Shown: piece by piece, positions 26,972 to 34,867 of the stretch | How positions within the stretch are numbered: position 1 is the first letter of the stretch | Layout: each line of letters opens with the position of its first letter | From: Mesorhizobium sp. WSM3626 | Lineage (GTDB): Bacteria > Pseudomonadota > Alphaproteobacteria > Rhizobiales > Rhizobiaceae | Length of the DNA stretch: 49,146 bases | Reading direction: 5' to 3' | NCBI RefSeq assembly: GCF_000513935.1 | Contig: NZ_AZUY01000047.1 | Location: forward strand, 1-49,146 | Translations under genes and position numbers: made by a program | The notes under the pieces: model-generated | What the model was told of the DNA's origin: nothing | Seen by the model: the letters and a program-made list of their open reading frames with translations, nothing else | Databases searched by the model: none

Positions 26972-27233
26972 ATTCTATGCGTTAGTTTTCGTATAATATC
27001 TTTTTGCTCGGAAGATGCCGAAACCACCCGGCAACGGAAGGATGAGTTGGCACCCAATTCACCCTCGATGCGGCAGCTTGCAAGGTGACATCCAAGGCTG
27101 CAGGCCGGCATTGAAAACATTGGGTGCTGCGTCTCAACGAAATCAGCGCCAACAGGTTGGATATACCTCGCCGATACGATGATCGGCGACGATGAGCGAA
27201 TGACGCTCGACGCGATCAACCAGGGGAAACCCC

Positions 27234-28982
27234 TTGCAACCTTCACGTAAATCCAAACCCGGAAGCTACCGTCCGACGGATCCCGGAGAGCCTCGGGACG
27301 GCCTGCAGCCGCAACAATATCGTCGCTGGGTTCCAAAAGCCAAGGCAAGCATGCTGGTCGAAGCGTTGACGCCGGGGGTGAATGTTCCAGCGCCAGCCAG
27401 GGTGGTTGGGGCGAGCTCGTCGATCAACAAAGCAGATGCCGGTGTTTCTCAAACCGACGCAAGCGCCTCCTTGCTGCCCCTTGAAACAGTCCCGGCCCTC
27501 CCGATCGCCATCGAACTGTTTCGAGCATTCAATGAGAGCGGCCTGAAGTACGGAATAATTCAGGATCTCGCATCCCTGCAAAGCGGACTTGCGGGCCGCG
27601 ACGACCTGGATCTCCTTCTGGACAAGCACGACTACCCGGTCTTCTGCTCGATCGTGAGCAAGCTGCACGGCTGTCGCAGCGTGAGCCTGTCTTGCTACGA
27701 CAATGTCTGTGCCGGCCGGGAGGACTGGTTCCTGCCTGACTTTCCAAATGGCCGCTATCTCCATCTGGACATGCATATCGGGATCCGTGTCGGCTGGGAA
27801 TTTCGCAAGCGATATCCGGTATTCGACTATGCGGCGATTACACGATGGGAGTCGATTTGTGTGGATGGGGTGTCGATTCCAGTCGTCTCACCCGAGGACG
27901 AGATTCGAATAACCATTGCCCGCTTCGCCTTCCGGACCTGGGCATTGCCTTGGCGACAGTGGATCACCGTCGGTGGTGGTTGGAGGGACCAGTTTGCACG
28001 CCCGCCACTTCCGTCAGGCCAGCAAGGCTTGGGTGTCGCGGAATACACGCTTGGCGGCGGCAGACTGGCGAGCTGCAGGTTTCTGCAAAGCGTAGACGGT
28101 TTGATGGCAAACCGCAGAGATCTTGCCAGACTCCGGCGTTCAATCCGTGAAGCCTGCGGTTTTACAGGAGGTTACGGGATCGCCGATGCCGGCGTTCATC
28201 TGGCCCGCAAGACCTCATATCTGGCGTTGAGGTCCCTTCAGCGCCTGATGCCCGGCACATTCCCACCAAAGAGGCGGCCTGCGGCTGGCGGTTTTGTAGT
28301 GGCGCTCGTCGGCCCTGATGGCATGGGAAAGAGCACTCAAGCTGATCGGCTGACACGGATATTTCGATGGAAATTCGGGTGTGCGCAAGCATATGTCGGA
28401 ATCGGAGACGGCAATGGGTGGTGGCTCCGCAAGGCGTTGCAGACTCTGGTTTTTCCCTACAGACGCCGTCTAAAGTCGTTGGCCCAGCACGATGGCAACA
28501 ATTCCTTCAGCCGAAATTGGTCGAAGGGAGGACTCGCCGCTGCCGCGCTGGCATTCTGGGCAGTCTTGATCGCATTAGAGCGATACGCTGTCGTGAAACG
28601 TGCGCATCGATGGGCTACGCGCGGACTGATCGTCATTTGTGACAGGTGGCCGCAGGCGCTGTGTAGCGGATATCTGGACGGGCCAACCGTCCCACCGCAC
28701 CTCTTCTCCGTCCCCGGCCTGTCGGTTCTCGCCCGCCTCGAGCAAAGGCTCTATCAAAAGATGGCAGAATGCCAGCCACAACTCACTTTGCATCTCGTTT
28801 CAGATTTTGCCGTCTCCGAGCAGCGCAAGCCGGGAGAGATCAGGAAAGAAGCGTTCGATGCGCGGCTATCGCTGATGGCGGAGTTGCGGGACAGGGACAA
28901 GAACATCCGAACCATTGACGCGAGCGCCGGCATAGAGGCGGTCGGCCAGGAACTGTTCAGGCATATCTGGTTGTCCTTCTGA
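27234..28982 (+). CDS. Nucleotidyltransferase-like domain fused to a thymidylate-kinase-like P-loop domain
   Basis: The 582-aa product has a low-complexity N-terminus (first about 80 residues, possibly mis-started). A domain with KYGIIQDLASLQSGLAGRDDLDLLLDK follows, whose acidic DDLDLLL strand resembles minimal nucleotidyltransferase metal sites. The C-terminal kinase has Walker A VALVGPDGMGKST (about 355-367), CDRWPQ (about 467-472) and a thymidylate-kinase-like ending. Such fusions occur in polysaccharide loci, where they are annotated only by domain. A role in activating or phosphorylating a sugar or lipid is inferred. It is preceded by 260 bp without a gene and is followed by the GT4 gene. 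Confidence 0.78.
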   Translation: MQPSRKSKPGSYRPTDPGEPRDGLQPQQYRRWVPKAKASMLVEALTPGVNVPAPARVVGASSSINKADAGVSQTDASASLLPLETVPALPIAIELFRAFNESGLKYGIIQDLASLQSGLAGRDDLDLLLDKHDYPVFCSIVSKLHGCRSVSLSCYDNVCAGREDWFLPDFPNGRYLHLDMHIGIRVGWEFRKRYPVFDYAAITRWESICVDGVSIPVVSPEDEIRITIARFAFRTWALPWRQWITVGGGWRDQFARPPLPSGQQGLGVAEYTLGGGRLASCRFLQSVDGLMANRRDLARLRRSIREACGFTGGYGIADAGVHLARKTSYLALRSLQRLMPGTFPPKRRPAAGGFVVALVGPDGMGKSTQADRLTRIFRWKFGCAQAYVGIGDGNGWWLRKALQTLVFPYRRRLKSLAQHDGNNSFSRNWSKGGLAAAALAFWAVLIALERYAVVKRAHRWATRGLIVICDRWPQALCSGYLDGPTVPPHLFSVPGLSVLARLEQRLYQKMAECQPQLTLHLVSDFAVSEQRKPGEIRKEAFDARLSLMAELRDRDKNIRTIDASAGIEAVGQELFRHIWLSF

Positions 28983-29171
28983 GAACGCTGGCGGCTTAAC
29001 GCCGGCATTCACCACAGCAGACGCGCTGGCCAGCTTGCCACGATCGCGCCAAGCAACAGCCGATCCAGGCCGTGCCAGGGAAGCCGCCGAGGAGCCCTCA
29101 ACGCTCCGCCTCCAGGCGCTCGCTCACCCGGATGCGCCGCCCCGGATTCATGTCCCCTGAGGTATAAGCAA

Positions 29172-30392
29172 ATGAAGATTGTTCATGTGCTCACCAGACT
29201 GCTTCGGGCAGGCTCCGAAGAGAATACATTGGCCTGCTGTCTCGCTCAGGCGCGGCATGGCCACGAAGTGCTTTTGGTTCACGGCCAAGAATACGATGCT
29301 GGATTACGGGCGTCGGTTGCCGGAGCCATCAGGGTGGTGACTCTGGAAAAACTGATCAACTCGATTTCGCCATCCGGTGACATTTCCGCATTCGGGCAAC
29401 TCACTCGCCTTATACGCGATTGGCAACCTGACATCGTGCACACACATCAAAGCAAAGCCGGGATCGTCGGTCGCCTTGCCGCCAAGGAAGCCAATGTCCG
29501 TTGCATCGTACATGGCGTGCACATTTTACCTTTCGTGCATGTGGGCAACGCGCAGAGGCTCATGTTCCTGGCTGCCGAACGCCTGGCCGCGAAAGTCACG
29601 CGCGCTTTCATCGATGTCAGCCAGGCCATGCGCGACATTTGCATCGCCAATCATTTGGGCAGTCCCGATCAGCACCACGTCGTCCATTCCGGTTTCGATC
29701 TGACACGCTTCGCGAACGCGCAATGGCCGCAGGAGCCGCATCTGCTCCTGGGAACGGCCGCCGGAGAGCCTAAGCCACCGGTAATCCTTATGCTGGCCGC
29801 ACTGGAACCGAGAAAACGCCATGTAGAGTTCATTGAAGCATTTGGGCAAGTCGTAGACCGAATCCCAAACGTGCGACTGATCCTAGCCGGTGAAGGGCCG
29901 ACTCGGTCCGCTGTTGAAGCGGCGATTGAACGATCCCCGTTCGCAAACAACGTTCGCATGATCGGCTACCATTGCGAGCCTGAACGACTAATCAGCCTGG
30001 CCGATGTATGTGTGCTGACGTCCATGCGAGAAGGACTGCCTCGGGTCGTAATGCAGTATCTGGCGGGTGGTCGAGCCAGCGTTGTCTCGCACCTGCCGGG
30101 CGTGGAAGAAGTGGTGAAGCATGGCGTGAACGGAATTGTGACGCCAGCAGAAGATGTTGGCGCCGCAGCGGCGGCGATCGCCGACCTTCTGCAAAATGAG
30201 CGCTATCGCGCTCAACTGGCTGCCAGCGCGAAATTCACCGACCTTTCGTCATGGGGGATGGATGCCATGTGCGACAGGGTCGAGTTGATTTATCAGTCCG
30301 TTCTTGAGTCAGCTCTCTCAGCCGCAAGGCCGAATGACCCGCGAATTCGCGATAGCCTCGCCAAGCAGATCGTAGGACTGCACGGATTTTGA
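29172..30392 (+). CDS. Glycosyltransferase, GT4 family
   Basis: The 406-aa GT-B fold enzyme has the N-terminal MKIVHVLTRLLRAGSEEN loop (acceptor side) and the GT4 donor-side segments RLILAGEGP and VCVLTSMREGLPRVVMQYLAGG. In the usual EX7E motif the second Glu is Gln here (E-G-L-P-R-V-V-M-Q), a variant also seen in other GT4 enzymes. The ATG follows GAGGTATAAGCAA. It probably adds one sugar to a lipid-linked repeat unit. It is the only GT4 glycosyltransferase in the visible locus, so a short repeat unit or further GT genes elsewhere are expected. Confidence 0.92.
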   Translation: MKIVHVLTRLLRAGSEENTLACCLAQARHGHEVLLVHGQEYDAGLRASVAGAIRVVTLEKLINSISPSGDISAFGQLTRLIRDWQPDIVHTHQSKAGIVGRLAAKEANVRCIVHGVHILPFVHVGNAQRLMFLAAERLAAKVTRAFIDVSQAMRDICIANHLGSPDQHHVVHSGFDLTRFANAQWPQEPHLLLGTAAGEPKPPVILMLAALEPRKRHVEFIEAFGQVVDRIPNVRLILAGEGPTRSAVEAAIERSPFANNVRMIGYHCEPERLISLADVCVLTSMREGLPRVVMQYLAGGRASVVSHLPGVEEVVKHGVNGIVTPAEDVGAAAAAIADLLQNERYRAQLAASAKFTDLSSWGMDAMCDRVELIYQSVLESALSAARPNDPRIRDSLAKQIVGLHGF

Positions 30393-30518
30393 TCCCTTTT
30401 GCTCCCGCGACGGAGCCCGGATTTCCAGGCTTAATTCTCGACAACGAATACCTGCCGTGACGTTCCGCCGATGAATGTCGACTGGTCCTGACGGCAGCAT
30501 GACAACGGGAGTACGAAG

Positions 30519-31889
30519 ATGCGTTTGCGTGCCAACCATCAATTTCCATCCAAGCCTTCGCTGCAGGATTGGTGCCGATGGCTATTTCCAAGATCCGGAC
30601 CCGTGGCCGGCCGCATGCTCGCAATGATTGGTGGCCTCGCCATTGCCGTTGTTCTGCTCGCGGCAGACGCTTCCCGTGCCGATGGCTATACATTCGACAC
30701 CGGCGACGTTCTGCGCGTATCCGTGATTGGCGAGACAGCCTATCCTCTGGAAGTCGTGGTCGATGATCGGGGCTCGATATCACTTCCCATGTTGGGTGAT
30801 GTCCAAGCCCGCGGCCTCAGCAGCGTTGCCCTTTCGCAGGCCATTCAGCGTGCATTCCAGCAGCAGAAGCTCATCCTCGAGCCCTACGTGAAAGTGGAGA
30901 TCGGCCAGTACCGGCCATTCTTTATTTCCGGGACGGTTGCTCATCCAGGATCGTACCCGTTTCAACCCGGCATTACGGTTCGCCATGCACTCGCCATAGC
31001 AGGCGGCTTTCGGGCTACGACCGCGGGAAACACGGAGCCGGCCCTGCAAATAGCGGATCTACGCAGTGCGCGCGCAGGTCTGGCGATCGAGGAATACCGT
31101 CTGAAGGTTCGGCTTGCCCGGCTCCAGGCGGAAAGCCGACAGGACAAATCCTTCGTTGCCCCGCCGGATCCGCCAGTCGAGTTTGGCGTCCACTTGATTG
31201 ACGACATCGTAGCATCCGAACAAGCGCAGTTGGACGCCCGCCTTGCCGCATATCGGGACGACATTTCCTACCTTGATGTCTCGTTGGAGCGGGCCAGGAA
31301 GGAAGCGGATATGGTCGCTGCCACTCGAAAGGAACGAGAAAAGACCGCGGACATTCAACTCGAGGAACTTCAGTCTGCCCGGTCATTGCGGGAAAAAGGC
31401 CTGGTCACCAATTCGAATGTCATGACGGCCGAACGAGCACATACCAGCTATCGCGCCGAACTTTCGCAGACCGAGCTGCAGCAGGAACAGGCGCAGCAGG
31501 CGATGCTGACCGCTGAAAGCGAGCTGCGAAAAAAGAAGCAGAGTTATGAAATGGACTTGATCTCGCAGACCCAAGACACGCAGGTCGAGCTGGGGAAAAT
31601 TCAAAGTCAAATAAGGTATGTCGCCGACAAGCTTCTCTTTATATTTACATATGGCGAACAGAGGACCTTCGACGACTTGCAAGGCTCCGTGAAGATTTCG
31701 ATCTTCAGGCGCGACCAGAAAGCCGCCCACGACATCGTCGCGGATGAAAACACGGAAGTCAGAGCTGGCGACGTCATTGAAGTCTCGATTGTGGCCAACA
31801 AAGGGTTCTACGCCCCGGACACTTCCGGAACAACGGCGATCCCGAATGCGAAAGGCCCGGCGCTTCAGCCAAGCCTTATCGGTCAATAG
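30519..31889 (+). CDS. Polysaccharide export protein, ExoF-like (Poly_export/SLBB)
   Basis: The 456-aa product has an N-terminal membrane/signal segment (about 33-53, GRMLAMIGGLAIAVVLLAA) and a Poly_export domain starting GYTFDTGDVLRVSVIGE. An SLBB domain follows (PFFISGTVAHPGSYPFQPGITVRHAL), then a long coiled coil (about 200-370), which is the layout of rhizobial ExoF. ExoF-like proteins link the periplasm to the outer membrane and work with ExoP. It follows the GT4 gene with a 126-bp gap. No lipobox Cys is evident, unlike Wza. Confidence 0.9.
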   Translation: MRLRANHQFPSKPSLQDWCRWLFPRSGPVAGRMLAMIGGLAIAVVLLAADASRADGYTFDTGDVLRVSVIGETAYPLEVVVDDRGSISLPMLGDVQARGLSSVALSQAIQRAFQQQKLILEPYVKVEIGQYRPFFISGTVAHPGSYPFQPGITVRHALAIAGGFRATTAGNTEPALQIADLRSARAGLAIEEYRLKVRLARLQAESRQDKSFVAPPDPPVEFGVHLIDDIVASEQAQLDARLAAYRDDISYLDVSLERARKEADMVAATRKEREKTADIQLEELQSARSLREKGLVTNSNVMTAERAHTSYRAELSQTELQQEQAQQAMLTAESELRKKKQSYEMDLISQTQDTQVELGKIQSQIRYVADKLLFIFTYGEQRTFDDLQGSVKISIFRRDQKAAHDIVADENTEVRAGDVIEVSIVANKGFYAPDTSGTTAIPNAKGPALQPSLIGQ

Positions 31890-32094
31890 CAAGAACACAT
31901 GCCCGCTTCCTCGGTCACGGCTTCGCTTCAGGCTGCGGCCTCGCTCCGCAACGATCGTGGGTTCGTTGGGCCATGATCGGGCGGACCTTTGAGGGACCAG
32001 ATCATGCGTGCGTTCAGAGACCAGTAGCCGCGCGGCGGAGCTTTTCACGCCGGTCGGCGCGATCCTGGCTAACCTTTAGAGACGGAGACCTGCC

Positions 32095-33021
32095 ATGACA
32101 GCAACAGAGCTGAAACCTCCGATTTTCCTGATCGGCAACTATCGGTCTGGAACCACAATCGCACAAAAATTAATCGGGCTGCACCCCGACATCGTTACCT
32201 GGTACGAGCCGAAAACAGTGTGGCTGTACGCCGATCCGGCGCGGCGTCATGACGAATTCGTCGAAACCGACGCTACTGATAGGGTCGCTCGCTACATTCG
32301 CGGCAGATTCCTTGAATATCAGTCGCAACACGGCGACAGACAGATCATGGAAAATACGCCTGCCAATGTCCTGCGGGTGCCGTTTGTTCACAAGATATTT
32401 CCAGATGCAATATATCTCTATATAACGAGAAATCCTTTTTCTTACATAAGCTCGATGGAACTTAAATGGCAGCGAGCTAAATCTTTAAAAGGGCTAATAC
32501 GGCTCTTGAAGATGACGCCCGTGTCACAGATTCATTATTATGCAAGGGACGTTCTGAAGCAGGTGGTCACAAAAAGGCTGCTGGGGAAGAAATACACATC
32601 GATCTATGGGCCACGGTACAACGGGATAGATCGGGATTTGAAGGAGAACGAGAAACTGACGGTGATCGCGCGCCAGTGGGCGCGCGGCAATCGAAAGGCT
32701 CGCGAAGATCTCGCCAAGCTGGGCAATGGCCGCGTTCTATCTTTTCGCTACGAGGATTTGATACAGGACCCCGAGTTGGTCTTGCGGCGAATCTATGAGC
32801 ATTGCGGGCTGAACTGTACTGACGATATCGTCCACAAGGCCAAGGAGATGATCGATCCCGGCCGCCAGCAGAAGTGGCTCCGCCTCGAACGGAAGGATTT
32901 GACGGCGATCATACCGGAGATCCGGGATGAGATGGAGTTCTATCGCTACGAAATCCCCCCGCTCCTTCAAGAGGAAAGGCGCGCTGGGCGGGCAAGCGAG
33001 ACCGCTGCCGAGGCCCTTTGA
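32095..33021 (+). CDS. Sulfotransferase family protein
   Basis: The 308-aa product has the PAPS-binding 5'-phosphosulfate loop IGNYRSGTTIAQKL (residues 12-25) and the 3'-phosphate-binding segment YLYITRNPFSYISSME (about 103-118). These define the PAPS-dependent sulfotransferase fold. It would transfer sulfate from PAPS to a hydroxyl of the polysaccharide or of a small molecule. Placement between the ExoF-like and flippase genes points to sulfation of the exported glycan. A sulfate-activation gene (cysN) begins about 16 kb downstream. Confidence 0.88.
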   Translation: MTATELKPPIFLIGNYRSGTTIAQKLIGLHPDIVTWYEPKTVWLYADPARRHDEFVETDATDRVARYIRGRFLEYQSQHGDRQIMENTPANVLRVPFVHKIFPDAIYLYITRNPFSYISSMELKWQRAKSLKGLIRLLKMTPVSQIHYYARDVLKQVVTKRLLGKKYTSIYGPRYNGIDRDLKENEKLTVIARQWARGNRKAREDLAKLGNGRVLSFRYEDLIQDPELVLRRIYEHCGLNCTDDIVHKAKEMIDPGRQQKWLRLERKDLTAIIPEIRDEMEFYRYEIPPLLQEERRAGRASETAAEAL

Positions 33022-33221
33022 TGCCCGATGCGCACGCAACTGCAAAATAGATGCGGTGAAGCTGAGTGTCTAAGGGTACGGATGTCCCTTACGCCGTATC
33101 CCGGCAATAACGAAAATGACCGTGGCGCCGATGATGACGTCACAGGCGTGTCGCCGAGCATCCCCTGCGGCTCGGCGCATCCAGGATGGACGCAGTGGTC
33201 GCCTTTTTAGTGGAGAGAGAT

Positions 33222-34727
33222 GTGAGCAACAACCGGCGGGGGCTGGCGAAACAAAGTGTCGTGGGCATGTTCTGGACGGGCCTGTCGATGGGCGCCCTCG
33301 CGGTTGCCGAGCTCGTCGCACTTCTCGTCCTGGCCCGATTGCTCTCGCCCAATGAGTTCGGCCTTTACTCCGCGGCGCTGATCGTCATCAAGTTTTCGGC
33401 GATCTTCCAGGGACTTGGCATTAGCCCCGCAATCGTCCAGCGCCCGGTCCTGGAAGAACGACATCTTCGGGTAGGATTCACCTTGTCGTGCCTCCTCGGC
33501 CTTGTTGTGTCCGCCCTGGTATGGGCGATGGCACCGGCAATTGGCGGTCTGCTTCGGCTCCCCGATCTTGCTCCGATCGTTCGTGCCATCTGCTTTGTGT
33601 TCCTTTTCCAAGGCGCTTCCATGGTGGCATTGGCCGCAGCCCAGCGCGCGCTGCGGTTCCGCTGGCTGGCGCTCGTCGACGCCTGCGCCTTCGCCGCTGG
33701 CTACGTCGTTGCCGGTCCAGTGCTGGCTTGGCTCGGCTTCGGTATCTGGGCCCTTGTCGGCGCGCTCCTGATCCAGCAATTCATCCGCATGGTCGTGCTG
33801 CTCGCTGGCCAGCCGCATCCGATGCTACCTTTGCTGGAACGCCGCGCCACCGTCGAGCTGCTTTATTTCGGAAGCGGTTTCACCATTGCCCGGATATGCA
33901 ATTACCTCGCCACCCAGGCGGACAGGCTTGTCGTGGGCCGCTGGCTCGGAGCAGATGCGCTTGGCCTGTACGGCCTGTCGTCACAGCTGATGACGACGCC
34001 GGCGGTCATCGTCGGGCAGGTTCTCGATCGAGTGCTGTTCCCGACCATGGCTCTGGTCCAGGAGCAGCCGGCGCGGCTTGCTCGTGCCTATCGCAGCGCG
34101 GTCGCGGGTTGCGCTCTGCTGGTCCTGCCGGCCAGTGTGGTCGTAGCGATCGTCGCGCCGGAGTTGGTTGCGGTCATTCTCGGGCGGGGATGGGTGGGAG
34201 TAGTCGCGCCGCTCCAGATACTAGCGTTCAGCATGCTGTTCCGGACGAGCTACAAGCTCAGCGATTCCGTCTCGCGCGCAACAGGGACGGTCTACGCTCG
34301 TGCCTGGCGCCAGGCGGTTTTCACCATCGGCGTCTTCGCCGGTTCCCTCATAGGGCAATTCTGGGGCATAGAAGGCGTGGCGTTCGGCGTCGGCGCGGCC
34401 TTCGGGATCAACTTCTTCCTCATGGCACAGTTGAGCCTCCGCGTGACCGGCATGACATGGGGGGATTTCCTTGCGGCGCACCTGCCCGGGCTCGCGCTCG
34501 CGGGTGTTGTCGGGACTGGCGTCTGGGCAGTCGTGGACTGGCTGCGCGAGTTCCATCTATCGCCTCTTCCCCTGCTCATCGATACGGCATTGCTGGCGTC
34601 CGTCGTAGGCTTGCTGCTGTGCTGGATCCTGCCGTCGCTGTTCCTTGGACGGGACGGCCTATCACTGCTGCGCCTGCTCGCGGCCGTGGCGCCTGCCTGG
34701 CCCAGGTTGAAGAAGGCAACAGACTGA
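33222..34727 (+). CDS. Polysaccharide flippase (Wzx-type oligosaccharide flippase family)
   Basis: This membrane protein of about 500 aa has 12-14 hydrophobic segments and the family start GLAKQSVVGMFWTGLSMGALAVAELVALLVLARLLSPNEFGLY. GTG 33222 with GGAGAGAG upstream is preferred; ATG 33186 is in frame. Wzx proteins translocate lipid-linked repeat units across the inner membrane. Together with the ligase/polymerase-like gene on the opposite strand this indicates a Wzx/Wzy-dependent pathway. Confidence 0.92.
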   Translation: MSNNRRGLAKQSVVGMFWTGLSMGALAVAELVALLVLARLLSPNEFGLYSAALIVIKFSAIFQGLGISPAIVQRPVLEERHLRVGFTLSCLLGLVVSALVWAMAPAIGGLLRLPDLAPIVRAICFVFLFQGASMVALAAAQRALRFRWLALVDACAFAAGYVVAGPVLAWLGFGIWALVGALLIQQFIRMVVLLAGQPHPMLPLLERRATVELLYFGSGFTIARICNYLATQADRLVVGRWLGADALGLYGLSSQLMTTPAVIVGQVLDRVLFPTMALVQEQPARLARAYRSAVAGCALLVLPASVVVAIVAPELVAVILGRGWVGVVAPLQILAFSMLFRTSYKLSDSVSRATGTVYARAWRQAVFTIGVFAGSLIGQFWGIEGVAFGVGAAFGINFFLMAQLSLRVTGMTWGDFLAAHLPGLALAGVVGTGVWAVVDWLREFHLSPLPLLIDTALLASVVGLLLCWILPSLFLGRDGLSLLRLLAAVAPAWPRLKKATD

Positions 34728-34867
34728 CCAGCAGGACATTCGGGCCGCGGCTTTCATGCGCCTGCGATACGGTGGCCATTCGCGCCTGGGGTATGGGAAC
34801 TGACCTCCTGTCGGGCACGTCGCGATGCCGGCTTTAATCACGGGAAATTGGGGAAGGGAAATCCAAC

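Noticed and set aside
26872..27348. Minus-strand ORF of about 158 aa between the NusG-like and fusion genes
   Set aside because: Overlaps the 3' end of the NusG-like gene and the start of the fusion gene, and shows no conserved features.
33488..34837. Long alternate-frame ORF over the flippase gene
   Set aside because: Arg/Pro-rich shadow frame; the flippase frame has the membrane-protein pattern.
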